A stretch of DNA of 64,000 bases from Amycolatopsis sp. A133 (GTDB lineage Bacteria > Actinomycetota > Actinomycetes > Mycobacteriales > Pseudonocardiaceae), in the NCBI RefSeq assembly GCF_031082405.1, contig NZ_JAVHJU010000067.1, positions 62,001-126,000 on the forward strand. The letters are read 5' to 3'. Position 1 is the stretch's first letter; every line of letters begins with the position of its first letter. The translations under genes and the position numbers were made by a program. The notes under the pieces were generated by a model. That model was not told where the DNA came from. It saw only the letters and a list, made by a program, of their open reading frames with translations, and did no database searches. Positions 25,448 to 33,827 of the stretch are shown here, one piece after another.

Positions 25448-26314
25448 ATGACCGCACTTTCGCCGGAGCTCCGGTTGTGGGACCCCCCGGTCACCTACCG
25501 GATCGGCGTCGCGATGGGTGTGCACGCGCACCCGTACTCCGGCGAGCTGCTGCGCGCGATCAGGGCGGCCGCGGCGCAGGCCGGGTGTGACGTCGTGCTG
25601 GCGGACACCGAGGACACCGCGGGTGAAGAAGCCGAGGTGGTGCGCGCGTTGCGGGCCGACCTGGTGGACGGCGTGCTGCTGGTTCCCTCGGCCGGCGACG
25701 AAGCGGTGATCAACGGCCTGGTGCGGATGGGCGTGCCGACGGTGCTGGTGGACCGGGTAGCCGCGCGCAACGACGTCGACCAGGTGGGCACGGAGAACGT
25801 GCACGCTCTGGCGTCGCTGGTCCGCCACCTGACCGACCGGCGGCACCGCAAGATCGGCTTGATCTCGGGCGACGACGGCCTGGAGGTCAGCCGCGAGCGC
25901 GTCCGCGGCTACCGGCTGGGCCTGGAGCAGGCGGGCTTGCGCTTCAACCGCGAGCTGGTGGAGTGCGGCTTCTCGAACTCGGGCGGCGCCACGCGCGCGA
26001 CGGCGAAGCTCCTGGACGGCTGGCCCTCTCCGACGGCCCTGGTCGTGGCGGACGAGTCGATGCTGGTGGGCGTCCAGTACGAGGCCCACCGCCGCGGCAT
26101 CCGGATCGGCGACGAGTTGGCGGTGGTCGGCTACGGGGACATGGACTGGGCCCGCCGCGTGAGCCCGGCGGTGACGACGCTGGTCCAGCCCGTCGCGGAC
26201 CTGGGCCGCCGGGCGGTGCAGCTGCTGATGTCCCGCATGGCGGACCCGGACCGCCCGCCGGAATCGGTGTGGCTGACCCCGAAATTCCTCCACGGCGCTT
26301 CCTGCGGCTGCTGA
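25448..26314 (+). CDS. LacI-like sugar-binding protein without a DNA-binding domain
   Basis: This 288-residue protein aligns along its whole core with the LacI regulator encoded just upstream (GVAMGVHAHPYSGELLRAI, GLISGDDGLEVSRERVRGYRLGLEQAG, VVGYGDMDWARRVSPAVTTL, ending in GASCGC as against ESCGC), but it has only about 18 residues before the core, so the helix-turn-helix and hinge are missing. The 69-bp gap before it is too short to hide a missing domain in another frame. It may be a decayed duplicate or a ligand-sensing partner of the neighbour. No signal peptide is seen, so a transport role is unlikely. Confidence 0.85.
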   Translation: MTALSPELRLWDPPVTYRIGVAMGVHAHPYSGELLRAIRAAAAQAGCDVVLADTEDTAGEEAEVVRALRADLVDGVLLVPSAGDEAVINGLVRMGVPTVLVDRVAARNDVDQVGTENVHALASLVRHLTDRRHRKIGLISGDDGLEVSRERVRGYRLGLEQAGLRFNRELVECGFSNSGGATRATAKLLDGWPSPTALVVADESMLVGVQYEAHRRGIRIGDELAVVGYGDMDWARRVSPAVTTLVQPVADLGRRAVQLLMSRMADPDRPPESVWLTPKFLHGASCGC

Positions 26315-26316
26315 GG

Positions 26317-26362
26317 GTCGTGAGTGGCAAAGAGGGTTCTAACCCTCCTTTCCACTCACGAC
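26317..26362. repeat. 46-bp hairpin element (family B), copy 1
   Basis: An inverted repeat with outer arms GTCGTGAGTGG and CCACTCACGAC and a variable inner stem GAGGGTT/AACCCTC. It starts 2 bp after the LacI-like stop and contains the stop codon of the convergent GH76 gene. The second copy is at 45836-45881. It is likely a terminator for one or both genes. Confidence 0.85.
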
Positions 26363-27354
26363 AGCGTCGCCGCGGCCTCCAGCAGCATCCAGCCGCCCAC
26401 CTGGACCGACATGTCCCGCTCCGGCGCGTCTTCCGGCAGCGGCCAGGGTGCCGGGCGGTCCCAGTACGCGCTGAACAACGGCCCGTCAGGGGTCTCCGCA
26501 GCACCCGACCAGCAGGCGTCCGCCGACGTCAGCACCAGCGACCGGGCCGTCGAAGCCTCCGGGCCCGGCAGGGAGCGAGCCGCCAAGGCCAGGTACCGCG
26601 CCAGGATCGCCGCGAACAACCCGCCGTCGCCGCCGCCTTGGCCGCGGAGCACGCCTCCTGGCGCGAGGTGCTCCGCCACCGCACGGACCGTCCGCGCCGT
26701 TTCGTCCATTAAGGACAATTCCAGGCATGCACCCAGGTACACCCCTTGGCAGTACGTGTAAATGTGCTTCACCAGCTCGCCGGTGTCCGCTCTGATCCCG
26801 TCCCAGACCAAACCGGACGACGGATCGACCAAAGTGGACGTCAGCCAGTCCGTCATCGCGCGCGCACGGGAGAGATTTCCGGACCGGGCGTGGAAGATCG
26901 CCGCCGGGCCGTTGGCCGGGGCGTTCTTGAAGTCGTCGCCGCGGCGCCACCAGATCCCGCCGCCCGCCGCCGACGTCCAGCCCGACAGCAGCTGCGCGTC
27001 GATGGCCGCCAAGGCCGGGCCGACGTCGATGCCCAGCGACGAGACCCGTTGCAGCGCAAGGCCGAGCCACGCGATGTCGTCGTAGTAGTCGTTGGTCCAC
27101 TTGCCGAAGTTGCGCAACCGGACCGAACGCACGAAGGAGCGGATCAAGGCGAGCCGGGCCGGTGAAGGCGCGCGCAGCTGGGCGTCGACCAGCGTGTCCA
27201 GCAGGTGGGCCTGCCACCAGTAGTTCCAGTGCCAGTGCAGCCGCTGGTCGAGCGCCGCCGGCCAGCGGCTGCGGCCCAGCACCGTCGTGGGCAGCGCCCA
27301 GACGCGGCTCAGGTGCCGCGAAGTCACCGCGCGTTCCGCGGCCGAGACGTCCAT
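26356..27354 (-). CDS. Glycoside hydrolase family 76-like protein
   Basis: The 332-residue product shows the (alpha/alpha)6-barrel pattern of GH76 (alpha-1,6-mannanase) enzymes: WHWNYWWQAHLLD, the catalytic-type double Asp in NDYYDDIAWLGLAL (about residues 85-98), GGGIWWRRGDDFKNAPANGP and YTYCQGVYLGA. No signal peptide is seen, so it would act on cytoplasmic mannosides or be exported by other means. Its stop codon lies inside the 46-bp repeat. The start is divergent from the molybdopterin enzyme gene. Confidence 0.8.
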   Translation of the reverse strand: MDVSAAERAVTSRHLSRVWALPTTVLGRSRWPAALDQRLHWHWNYWWQAHLLDTLVDAQLRAPSPARLALIRSFVRSVRLRNFGKWTNDYYDDIAWLGLALQRVSSLGIDVGPALAAIDAQLLSGWTSAAGGGIWWRRGDDFKNAPANGPAAIFHARSGNLSRARAMTDWLTSTLVDPSSGLVWDGIRADTGELVKHIYTYCQGVYLGACLELSLMDETARTVRAVAEHLAPGGVLRGQGGGDGGLFAAILARYLALAARSLPGPEASTARSLVLTSADACWSGAAETPDGPLFSAYWDRPAPWPLPEDAPERDMSVQVGGWMLLEAAATLS

Positions 27355-27378
27355 GTCGCAATCGTGCCTTGCCGATCG

Positions 27379-27396
27379 ACATACCGCTCGGTATGT
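27379..27396. promoter_or_regulatory. TetR-type operator upstream of the molybdopterin oxidoreductase
   Basis: ACATACCGCTCGGTATGT has perfect 8-bp half-sites around a 2-bp centre. It lies between the divergent starts of the GH76-like gene (27354) and the oxidoreductase (27406), only 9 bp before the latter. The ACATACCG/CGGTATGT dyad is a common TetR-family operator pattern in actinomycetes; no TetR gene is adjacent. Confidence 0.65.
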
Positions 27397-27405
27397 TCGG
27401 TGGTC

Positions 27406-29544
27406 ATGACGACGGCCCACGTCACCTGCCCGCTGTGCGAAGCCACCTGCGGACTCGAAGTGACGCTCGACGCGAACCGGCGGGTCACCCGCGTCACCGG
27501 TGACGACAAGGACGTCTTCTCGCGGGGCTACATCTGCCCCAAGGGCGCGTCGCTCGGCGCGCTGCACCACGACCCCGACCGGCTGACCACCCCGCTGCTC
27601 AAGCGCGACGGCGAGTTCGTCGAGGTCAGCTGGCAGGAGGCCTACGACGAGATCGCCCGGCGCCTCCCGCCGATCATCGAAGCGCACGGCCGGGACGCCG
27701 TCGCGGTGTACGCGGGCAACCCCGGCGTGCACAACATCGCGCTGACGCTCTACGGCCGGGTGCTCTACAAAGCGTTGGGCACCAAGAACTTCTACAGCGC
27801 AACGTCGGTCGACCAGATGCCGAAGCACTACTCCGCCGGCACGATGTTCGGCGACCCGCTCGCCATCCCGGTGCCCGACCTCGACCGGACGCGGCACCTG
27901 CTGGTCCTCGGCGCCAACCCGCTCGTCTCGAACGGCAGCCTGATGACCGCGCCGGACATCCGCGGGCGGCTGCGCGGGATCCGCGAGCGCGGCGGCAAGA
28001 TCGTTGTTGTCGACCCGCGCCGCACGCGCACCGCCCGGTTCGCCGACGAGCACCACGCCATCCGCCCCGGCACCGACGCCCTGCTGCTGTTCGCGCTGGT
28101 CAACGTCCTGTTCACGGAGAACCGGGTCCGGCCCGGCCGGCTCGCGGAACACCTCAACGGCCTCGACGACGTCCGCGCGCTGGCCGAGCCGTTCACCCCG
28201 GAGGCCGTCGCGCCGCGCACCGGCATCGGCGCCGCCGAAACCCGCCGGATGGCGCTGGAGCTGGCCGACGCGGAAAACGCCGTGGTCTACGGCCGGATCG
28301 GCACCACGACGCAGACGTTCGGCACCCTCGCGAGCTGGCTGGTCGACGTCCTCAACGTGCTCACCGGCCACCTCGACGAGCCGGGCGGCGCCATGTTCCC
28401 GCTGGCCGCGTGCCAGCCCACCGGGAACCGGCGGCCGTTCGCCGTCGGGCGCTGGCGCAGCCGCGTGCGCGGGTACCCCGAGGTCGTCGGCGAGCTGCCG
28501 GTCGCAACGCTCGCCGACGAGATCGAAACCCCGGGTGAGGGCCAGGTCCGCGCGCTGATCACGGTCAGCGGCAACCCCGGCCTGAGCACGCCGAACGCCG
28601 GACGGCTCGCCGCGGCCCTGGACAGCCTCGACTTCATGATCTCCGTCGACGTCTACCTCAACGAGACGTCCCGCCAGGCCGACGTCATCCTGCCCGGTCC
28701 GTCACCGCTCGAACGGCCGCACTTCGACCTGGCCTTCTACCAGCTGTCGATCCGCAACGTCGCCAACTGGACCCCCGCGACGCTGTCCTCGGCGCTCCCG
28801 CAGGAGTGGGAGACCATGCTGCGGCTCACCGGCATCGTCGCCGGCCAGGGGCCGGAGGCCGACGTCTCGGCGCTCGACGACTTCGTCGCCGCCGACGTCG
28901 CTCGCCGCGCGGGCCTGGAAGTCACGCACGACCGGACCGGGCCCGCCCGCCTGGTCGACCTGATGCTGCGCGCGGGGCCGTACGACGTCACGCTGGCCGA
29001 CCTCGAAGCCGCGCCGCACGGGATGGACTTCGGGCCGCTGAAGCCGCGGATCCCGGAGGTGCTGTGCACCGCGTCCGGCCGGATCGAACTCGCGCCGGAG
29101 CCGGTCGTCGCCGACGTTCCGCGGCTGCGCGAGGAGCTCGCGAAGCCCGCGGACGACGGCCTCGTCTTGATCGGGCGACGGCACCTGAGCTCGAACAACT
29201 CGTGGATGCACAACCTGGCCCCCCTGATCCGCGGCGGCAACCGCTGCACGGTCCTGGTGCACCCCGACGACGCCGCCCGGCTGGGCCTCGCCGACGGCGC
29301 CCTCGCGTCGGTGACGTCCCGCGCGGGCAAGCTCGAAATCCCCGTCGAGGTCACCGACGAAATCCGGCCGGGCGTCGTCAGCATCCCGCACGGCTGGGGC
29401 CACGACGCCGACGGCTCGCGGACGCGGGTCGCGCGCGCCAACCCCGGCGTCAACTCGAACCTGGTCGCCGACGAGACGCTGCTGGACGTTCCGTCCGGAA
29501 CGTCCGTGCTCAACGGCATCCCGGTCGAGGTCGCCCCCGTTTGA
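27406..29544 (+). CDS. Molybdopterin-dependent oxidoreductase with an N-terminal Fe4S4 site
   Basis: The 712-residue enzyme belongs to the DMSO-reductase/formate-dehydrogenase superfamily. The Fe4S4 ligands are Cys8, Cys11, Cys15 and Cys44 (CPLCEATC and YICPKG). The molybdopterin-guanine-dinucleotide segments include LVLGANPLVSNGSL, VVVDPRRTRTARFAD and the C-terminal barrel with SIPHGWGHD and NLVADET. There is no twin-arginine signal, so it is cytoplasmic. The substrate is unknown and no electron-transfer subunit gene is adjacent. Confidence 0.92.
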   Translation: MTTAHVTCPLCEATCGLEVTLDANRRVTRVTGDDKDVFSRGYICPKGASLGALHHDPDRLTTPLLKRDGEFVEVSWQEAYDEIARRLPPIIEAHGRDAVAVYAGNPGVHNIALTLYGRVLYKALGTKNFYSATSVDQMPKHYSAGTMFGDPLAIPVPDLDRTRHLLVLGANPLVSNGSLMTAPDIRGRLRGIRERGGKIVVVDPRRTRTARFADEHHAIRPGTDALLLFALVNVLFTENRVRPGRLAEHLNGLDDVRALAEPFTPEAVAPRTGIGAAETRRMALELADAENAVVYGRIGTTTQTFGTLASWLVDVLNVLTGHLDEPGGAMFPLAACQPTGNRRPFAVGRWRSRVRGYPEVVGELPVATLADEIETPGEGQVRALITVSGNPGLSTPNAGRLAAALDSLDFMISVDVYLNETSRQADVILPGPSPLERPHFDLAFYQLSIRNVANWTPATLSSALPQEWETMLRLTGIVAGQGPEADVSALDDFVAADVARRAGLEVTHDRTGPARLVDLMLRAGPYDVTLADLEAAPHGMDFGPLKPRIPEVLCTASGRIELAPEPVVADVPRLREELAKPADDGLVLIGRRHLSSNNSWMHNLAPLIRGGNRCTVLVHPDDAARLGLADGALASVTSRAGKLEIPVEVTDEIRPGVVSIPHGWGHDADGSRTRVARANPGVNSNLVADETLLDVPSGTSVLNGIPVEVAPV

Positions 29545-29611
29545 CGCTTGACACCCAGCGCCGTCCGAGCGCATCCTCGGCTCCCATGTTCACGTCAACA
29601 TCGGAGCTCCC

Positions 29612-30583
29612 ATGACCCGTTGTCTGCGTGCTGCCCTGGTCGCGTTCCTCGCCGCGGCCCTCCTCGCGGTTCCGCCGAGCGCCTCCGCCGCCACCAACGG
29701 TTTCCGCGGCGTCAACTGGGCGGACGCCCGCGACAACTACGTGGACGGCTGGGTGATCCCGACCGGCCTCACCGCCGGGGACAGCTACGCGAGCGTCCGC
29801 AGCAAGGCGGACGGCATCATCACCGGCTTCCAGCAGAAGCTGGGCGCGAACACCGTGCGGCTGCCGATCAACCCGCAGAGCGTCAACTCGGACTGGTGGG
29901 CGCGGTACAAGGGCACCGCCGATTCGGCCCTGTCCCACGGCATGAAGGTCATCTTCGGCTATTGGGAAGCGAACAAGGACGGCTTCGTCGACGACACGAA
30001 CGCCTGGAACACCATGTGGGACAAGGTGACCGCCGACTACGGCGGCAACGGCAACGTGTACTTCGAGCCGATGAACGAGCCGTTCGGCTACAGCTTGAAC
30101 GCCTGGGTGTCGCTCTGCTCGTCCTGGCTGTCCCGGCACTCGAACGTCCCGCGTGGCCGGGTGGTGATCAGCGGAACCGGCTACAACGACAACGTCACCG
30201 GCGTCGGTGCGGCGAGCGCGTTGACCGGGACGCTGCTTTCGCTGCACTTCTACGGCTTCTGGGCCTCCGACACCACGCGCTCGGCATGGACCACGAACCT
30301 CAGCAACCGGCTGGGGTCGTACTCCTCGCGCACCATCATCGACGAGGCGGGCGCCCCGATGACGACGGGCTTGGACTACTCGGCCGGGCACCAGGACGGC
30401 AACAACTTCACGGCGTACTTCGCCGCCACCACCGACCTGGCGCGGTCCCGGCAGATGGGCGTCGTCTACTGGCCCGGCCTGCGGTCCGGGGACACCTACT
30501 CGATCACCCGGCAGAGCGGCAGCGGCCTGGAGGTCAACAACACGACGGGCGTGGCGCAGCTGCGCTGGGGCTGGGGCCTGTAG
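29612..30583 (+). CDS. Secreted glycoside hydrolase family 5 (cellulase-type) enzyme
   Basis: The 323-residue product has a Sec signal peptide (basic MTRCLR, hydrophobic core, cleavage near ASA-ATN at about residue 27). The (beta/alpha)8 barrel carries the GH5 acid/base Glu in YFEPMNEPFG (about residue 155) and a likely nucleophile Glu in TIIDEAGAP (about 245). It would hydrolyse beta-linked glucans or mannans outside the cell. GGAGCTCCC precedes the ATG. No cellulose-binding module is attached, and nothing downstream on this strand joins it. Confidence 0.88.
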   Translation: MTRCLRAALVAFLAAALLAVPPSASAATNGFRGVNWADARDNYVDGWVIPTGLTAGDSYASVRSKADGIITGFQQKLGANTVRLPINPQSVNSDWWARYKGTADSALSHGMKVIFGYWEANKDGFVDDTNAWNTMWDKVTADYGGNGNVYFEPMNEPFGYSLNAWVSLCSSWLSRHSNVPRGRVVISGTGYNDNVTGVGAASALTGTLLSLHFYGFWASDTTRSAWTTNLSNRLGSYSSRTIIDEAGAPMTTGLDYSAGHQDGNNFTAYFAATTDLARSRQMGVVYWPGLRSGDTYSITRQSGSGLEVNNTTGVAQLRWGWGL

Positions 30584-30586
30584 GCC

Positions 30587-31237
30587 TCACCAGGCGCGGC
30601 CGAGGTCGGCGTGCTGCCGGATCCAGGCGTGCATGACGATCCCGGCCGCGACCCCGGCGTTGATCGAGCGGGTCGTGCCGAACTGGGCGATCGACACGAC
30701 CAGCGACGCGGCTTCCTGCGCCTGCGGGGACAGCCCGGGCCCTTCCTGGCCGAACAGCAGCACGCACTCGCGCGGGATCTCGGCCGTCTCGACCGGCTGG
30801 GACCCGGGCGTGTTGTCCACCGCGACGACGGCGAGACCGTGCTCGGCCGCGAAGGCGACCAGGCCGCCGACGTCGTCGTGGTGGCGGAGGTGCTGGTAGC
30901 GGTCGGTCACCATGGCCCCGCGCCGGTTCCAGCGCCGCCGTCCGACGATGTGCACCTCGGCCGCGGCGAACGCGTTGGCCGTGCGGACCACGGTGCCGAT
31001 GTTGTGGTCGTGCTGGAAGTTCTCGATCGCGACGTGGAACGGGTGCCGCCGGCTGTCCACATCGGACACGATGGCTTCGCGGCGCCAGTAGCGGTAGGCG
31101 TCGACGACGTTGCGGCGGTCGCCGTCCCGCAGCAGTTCGGGGTCGTACCGCTCGTCCGCGGGCCACTCACCCGGCCACGGGCCGACGCCGACCTCTTCGC
31201 GGCTCACCCACTCGGTGGGTCCGGGGATCGTGTTCAC
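30587..31237 (-). CDS. TrmH/SpoU family RNA methyltransferase
   Basis: The 216-residue product has the SPOUT (trefoil-knot) fold: FQHDHNIGTVVRTANAF (motif 1 with its catalytic Arg), LLFGQEGPGLS (motif 2) and SLVVSIAQFGTTRSINAGVAAGI (motif 3). It should 2'-O-methylate a tRNA or rRNA nucleotide using S-adenosylmethionine. A GTG start at 31237 follows the DUF2784 gene after 14 bp, so the two are co-transcribed. The stop is 3 bp from the convergent GH5 stop. Confidence 0.9.
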   Translation of the reverse strand: MNTIPGPTEWVSREEVGVGPWPGEWPADERYDPELLRDGDRRNVVDAYRYWRREAIVSDVDSRRHPFHVAIENFQHDHNIGTVVRTANAFAAAEVHIVGRRRWNRRGAMVTDRYQHLRHHDDVGGLVAFAAEHGLAVVAVDNTPGSQPVETAEIPRECVLLFGQEGPGLSPQAQEAASLVVSIAQFGTTRSINAGVAAGIVMHAWIRQHADLGRAW

Positions 31238-31251
31238 CCGGCGATTGTCGC

Positions 31252-31647
31252 TTAGCCGAGGTGGACGGGACGCACGTGGGCTTCCTCGGCGTCGTCGTGG
31301 CGGTGCCGCCAGCGGTGGTAAACGCCGACGTAGGAGTAGGCGACCACCGCGATCGCGCCGATGCCGATCGCCGGCAGCCACGACTGCGGGAACACCGTGC
31401 CGTACAGGTAGTAGGCGTTGAACCCGCCGGGCAGGTCGCCGAGGCCCTGCTGGTGCCGGAAGTAGTTCTCCAGCGCGGTGAACGGGCACGGCACCGGCGC
31501 CACGTTGACCAGGATGCCCCAGGCCAGCCCGAGCAGGTGGATGAAGATCAGCTTCGGCCAGCGCCAAGCCACGAATCCGCCGAAACCGATGAGCAGCAGC
31601 GCCAGAATGTGCACCACGACGGTCACGTCGGCCAGGAACTTCGCCAT
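31252..31647 (-). CDS. DUF2784 family membrane protein
   Basis: The 131-residue protein has four hydrophobic segments (about residues 7-26, 34-50, 75-90 and 93-108) and the family marks FGGFVAWRWP, FIHLLGLAWG and PCPFTALENYFR, in which Cys and Glu are conserved. The function of the family is unknown. The ATG at 31647 is 14 bp upstream-linked to the methyltransferase gene. Confidence 0.85.
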   Translation of the reverse strand: MAKFLADVTVVVHILALLLIGFGGFVAWRWPKLIFIHLLGLAWGILVNVAPVPCPFTALENYFRHQQGLGDLPGGFNAYYLYGTVFPQSWLPAIGIGAIAVVAYSYVGVYHRWRHRHDDAEEAHVRPVHLG

Positions 31648-31755
31648 CGCACCCCCTCCACCGATCCCCCTACCAGCGACTTTACTCCGCCGGTCGACAG
31701 CGTCCGCTCTTATGGGTACCCGGTGGGGTGATGTTCAACCCAGCAGCGCAACAGT

Positions 31756-31932
31756 TCACCTGCGCGGTGACGGAGGCGTTACACCCGGTGGGAATTCCGG
31801 CGGCCGCTTTGCGGGGTACTGCGTCGGCTCCTCGTGCGGGTACTGGTCCGGCGCGCCGTCCGGTTTCTTCCGGTTCGGGTCGGCTGGGCGCTGCGGTTCC
31901 GGCGGCTCGCCGGGCGTCGACGGCTCGTCCAT
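31756..31932 (-). CDS. Possible small proline-rich protein
   Basis: This is a 58-codon open frame beginning MDEPSTPGEPPEPQRP and ending TPPSPRR. The product is very rich in Pro, Glu and Arg, without a signal or membrane segment, and probably disordered. It follows the Asp23-cluster gene at 31982 by 49 bp on the same strand. No clear ribosome site is seen. Codon usage is normal for the genome, which supports it weakly; homology would be needed to confirm it. Confidence 0.4.
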   Translation of the reverse strand: MDEPSTPGEPPEPQRPADPNRKKPDGAPDQYPHEEPTQYPAKRPPEFPPGVTPPSPRR

Positions 31933-31981
31933 GCGCTCGACGGTACGCCCGGGCCCCGCCGGCGCCCTCCGGATTTCGCCG

Positions 31982-32260
31982 TCAGCCGAACGCCGCGCCG
32001 TCGAGGTCGGTGACCACCAAGCGCAGCCGCGCGTTCGCCCACTCCGTGCCGGCCAGCACCGGACGCACCACGCCGGCGGCCTGCTCCAGCAGCGGCGGGA
32101 TCGGCAGCCGCGTGGCGATCAGCCGGATCTCGATGCACTCCGCCGACAAGTCGACCGCCGTACCCGCCGGCAGCCACGCGGGCTCCGGGGTCGCCGGCCG
32201 GAGGCCGTCCACCCGGCCGAGAGCGCCGACGATCCGCTCGACGGCTTCGTCCGCGGTCAC
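31982..32260 (-). CDS. Small hypothetical protein of the Asp23 stress cluster
   Basis: I do not recognise a named family in this 92-residue product. It has an N-terminal helix (ADEAVERIVGALGRVDGL) and alternating strands after it (CIEIRLIATRLP, LRLVVTDLDG), a layout like a shortened Asp23/Gls24 domain. The GTG start overlaps the stop of the upstream Asp23 gene by 4 bp, so it is the fourth gene of the sigma factor operon. Confidence 0.7.
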   Translation of the reverse strand: MTADEAVERIVGALGRVDGLRPATPEPAWLPAGTAVDLSAECIEIRLIATRLPIPPLLEQAAGVVRPVLAGTEWANARLRLVVTDLDGAAFG

Positions 32261-32619
32261 CGGGCCGCCGGCTCGATGTCCATGATGGACACCGACACCT
32301 CGTCGACGACCAGGCCGGTCTGCTCGGCGACGAACCGGGTCACCGAGCGCTGGACCGCCCGGCCGACCGCCGCCGCCTGGTCGGCGCCGGCCGTGACCAG
32401 GTCGATCTGGACCGTCACCCGGCCGTCGGTGGTGCGAACGCGGACGCCGTCCGCCGGCGCCGGGTCGAGGCCCTTCCAGCGCTGCCGGGCCGCGCGCGTC
32501 CACGCCGTCACCAGGCCGAGCAGGCCCGGCTCGAGCCGCACGACGCCCGGCGTCGTGAGCGCCGCCCGGGCCGCGACCCCGGCGATCACCGGGTCGGCGA
32601 TGACGTACTCCGCGCTCAT
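32257..32619 (-). CDS. Asp23/Gls24 family envelope stress protein
   Basis: The 120-residue protein matches the Asp23/Gls24 fold: VIAGVAARAALTTPGVVRLEPG, then VRVRTTDGRVTVQIDLVT and a helix TRFVAEQTGLVVDEVSVSIMDI. Such proteins are abundant at the membrane of Gram-positive cells and are linked to envelope stress; their biochemical action is unclear. It overlaps both neighbours by 4 bp. Confidence 0.85.
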   Translation of the reverse strand: MSAEYVIADPVIAGVAARAALTTPGVVRLEPGLLGLVTAWTRAARQRWKGLDPAPADGVRVRTTDGRVTVQIDLVTAGADQAAAVGRAVQRSVTRFVAEQTGLVVDEVSVSIMDIEPAAR

Positions 32620-33164
32620 TCCGGCTCCCCGTAAACGTCGTCCACCAGCAGGTCGAGCTGCGCCAGCGTCAGGCCGACCCGGGCCGCGGCCGCCGCGGTC
32701 ACCCGCTCCCGCACCATCGACAAAGCTTCGCCGCCCGTGGCGTTGCCCAGGCTCACCGCGAGGGTGAGTTCCACTTCGACGACTCCGGCCGCGGTGGTCC
32801 GCACCCGGCAGCGCCGCGCCCGGACGCCGTCGACGGTGTCCGCCGCGTACCGCAGCACCGCCGCCACCGCCTGCTCGCTGACCTCGACGAACCCGGGTTC
32901 CGGGGTCGGCAGGCGCACCATCGAGCCGCGCCGCACCTCGGCGCGCACCGCCGACATGATCCGCCCGAACAGGTCCGGCGACGGCGCGTCCTCGTCGGCC
33001 GCCAGCTCCGCCGTGGCCTCGCGCAGCGCCAGCAGGCTTTCGCGCGCGGCGCGGCAGTGCGGGCAGGTCAGCTCGTGTTCGTCGGCCCGCCCGGCGCCGA
33101 CCGCGTCGAGCCGTTCCCACACCTGCTCGACATCGCGTTCGCAGGGCAGCTCGTAGTCCGTCAT
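32616..33164 (-). CDS. Putative anti-sigma factor: zinc-finger (ZAS) domain fused to an Asp23-like domain
   Basis: The 182-residue product opens with a helical ZAS-like zinc-binding region, HELTCPHC (His-x3-Cys-x2-Cys) at about residues 38-45, the classical mark of cytoplasmic anti-sigma factors. The rest (from about 80 on) resembles the Asp23/Gls24 fold: AVAAVLRYAADTVDGVRARRCRV, GVVEVELTLAVSLG and VGLTLAQLDLLVDDVY. The gene overlaps the sigma factor gene upstream by 4 bp and the Asp23 gene downstream by 4 bp, as expected for a sigma/anti-sigma unit. Confidence 0.8.
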   Translation of the reverse strand: MTDYELPCERDVEQVWERLDAVGAGRADEHELTCPHCRAARESLLALREATAELAADEDAPSPDLFGRIMSAVRAEVRRGSMVRLPTPEPGFVEVSEQAVAAVLRYAADTVDGVRARRCRVRTTAAGVVEVELTLAVSLGNATGGEALSMVRERVTAAAAARVGLTLAQLDLLVDDVYGEPE

Positions 33165-33724
33165 CGCCACGGCTTCATCACCTCCGCCAGCTGGGCCCGG
33201 GCGCGCGCGATCCGGCCGCGGACCGCGGTCGCGTTCACGCCGACCACTTCGCCGATCTCTTCGTAGGACCGGCCGTGCACTTCGCGCAGCAGCCAGCACG
33301 CTTTCTGCTCCGGAGTCAGCTGCGCCAGCGCGGCGGTCAACGCCGCGAGCTGGCCGCTGACCTGGGCGGCCCGCTCCGGCTGGAGGTCGGTCCGCGGCGA
33401 CTCGGCGAGGTCGAGGTCGACGTCGGCCTGGGGCCGCCGCGCTCGGATCGTGTTGAGGCACCGGTTCGTGGTGGCCCGGTAGAGCCAGCCGACGAACGCG
33501 GCGTCCGCGCTGAGCTGGCCCAGCTTGCGCCAGGCGGTGAGGAAGACCTCCTGCACGACGTCCTCGGCGTCGCCGCGGTGGGCGAGCATCCGCACCGCGA
33601 GCCGGAACATCGGCCCCTGGTACCGCAGCACGAGCTGCTCGTACGCCCGGACGTCGCCGTCGCGCGCGCGGGCCACGAGGGTCGCGTCGTCGAGCGGCGT
33701 TGCGGGCTCCGCGCTGGTCGTCAC
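33161..33724 (-). CDS. ECF RNA polymerase sigma factor
   Basis: The 187-residue sigma-70 family factor has region 2 (YEQLVLRYQGPMFRLAVRM, DAEDVVQEVFLTAWRKL) and region 4 (LTPEQKACWLLREVHGRSYEEIGEVVG). The GTG start at 33724 is chosen because AGGAGG lies four bases upstream; an in-frame GTG/ATG at 33775 would give a longer form. It heads the operon with the ZAS-Asp23 and Asp23 genes and is probably held inactive by the ZAS protein until an envelope signal appears. Confidence 0.9.
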   Translation of the reverse strand: MTTSAEPATPLDDATLVARARDGDVRAYEQLVLRYQGPMFRLAVRMLAHRGDAEDVVQEVFLTAWRKLGQLSADAAFVGWLYRATTNRCLNTIRARRPQADVDLDLAESPRTDLQPERAAQVSGQLAALTAALAQLTPEQKACWLLREVHGRSYEEIGEVVGVNATAVRGRIARARAQLAEVMKPWR

Positions 33725-33827
33725 GGCACCTCCTCGGAAGGAAGACACCGGCGCACGGGAAACGTCACGCACCAATTGTGGGTGACGGCCGTCACCGGGG
33801 CGAATCCGCGGATCCGCCCCGGGTGCG

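Noticed and set aside
31779..32177. A 132-codon open frame antisense and partly parallel to the Asp23 cluster end
   Set aside because: It is a shifted frame of the gene at 31982-32260 joined to the proline-rich segment; the translation is Arg/Gly-rich without motif. The 58-codon frame at 31756-31932 is the better candidate.
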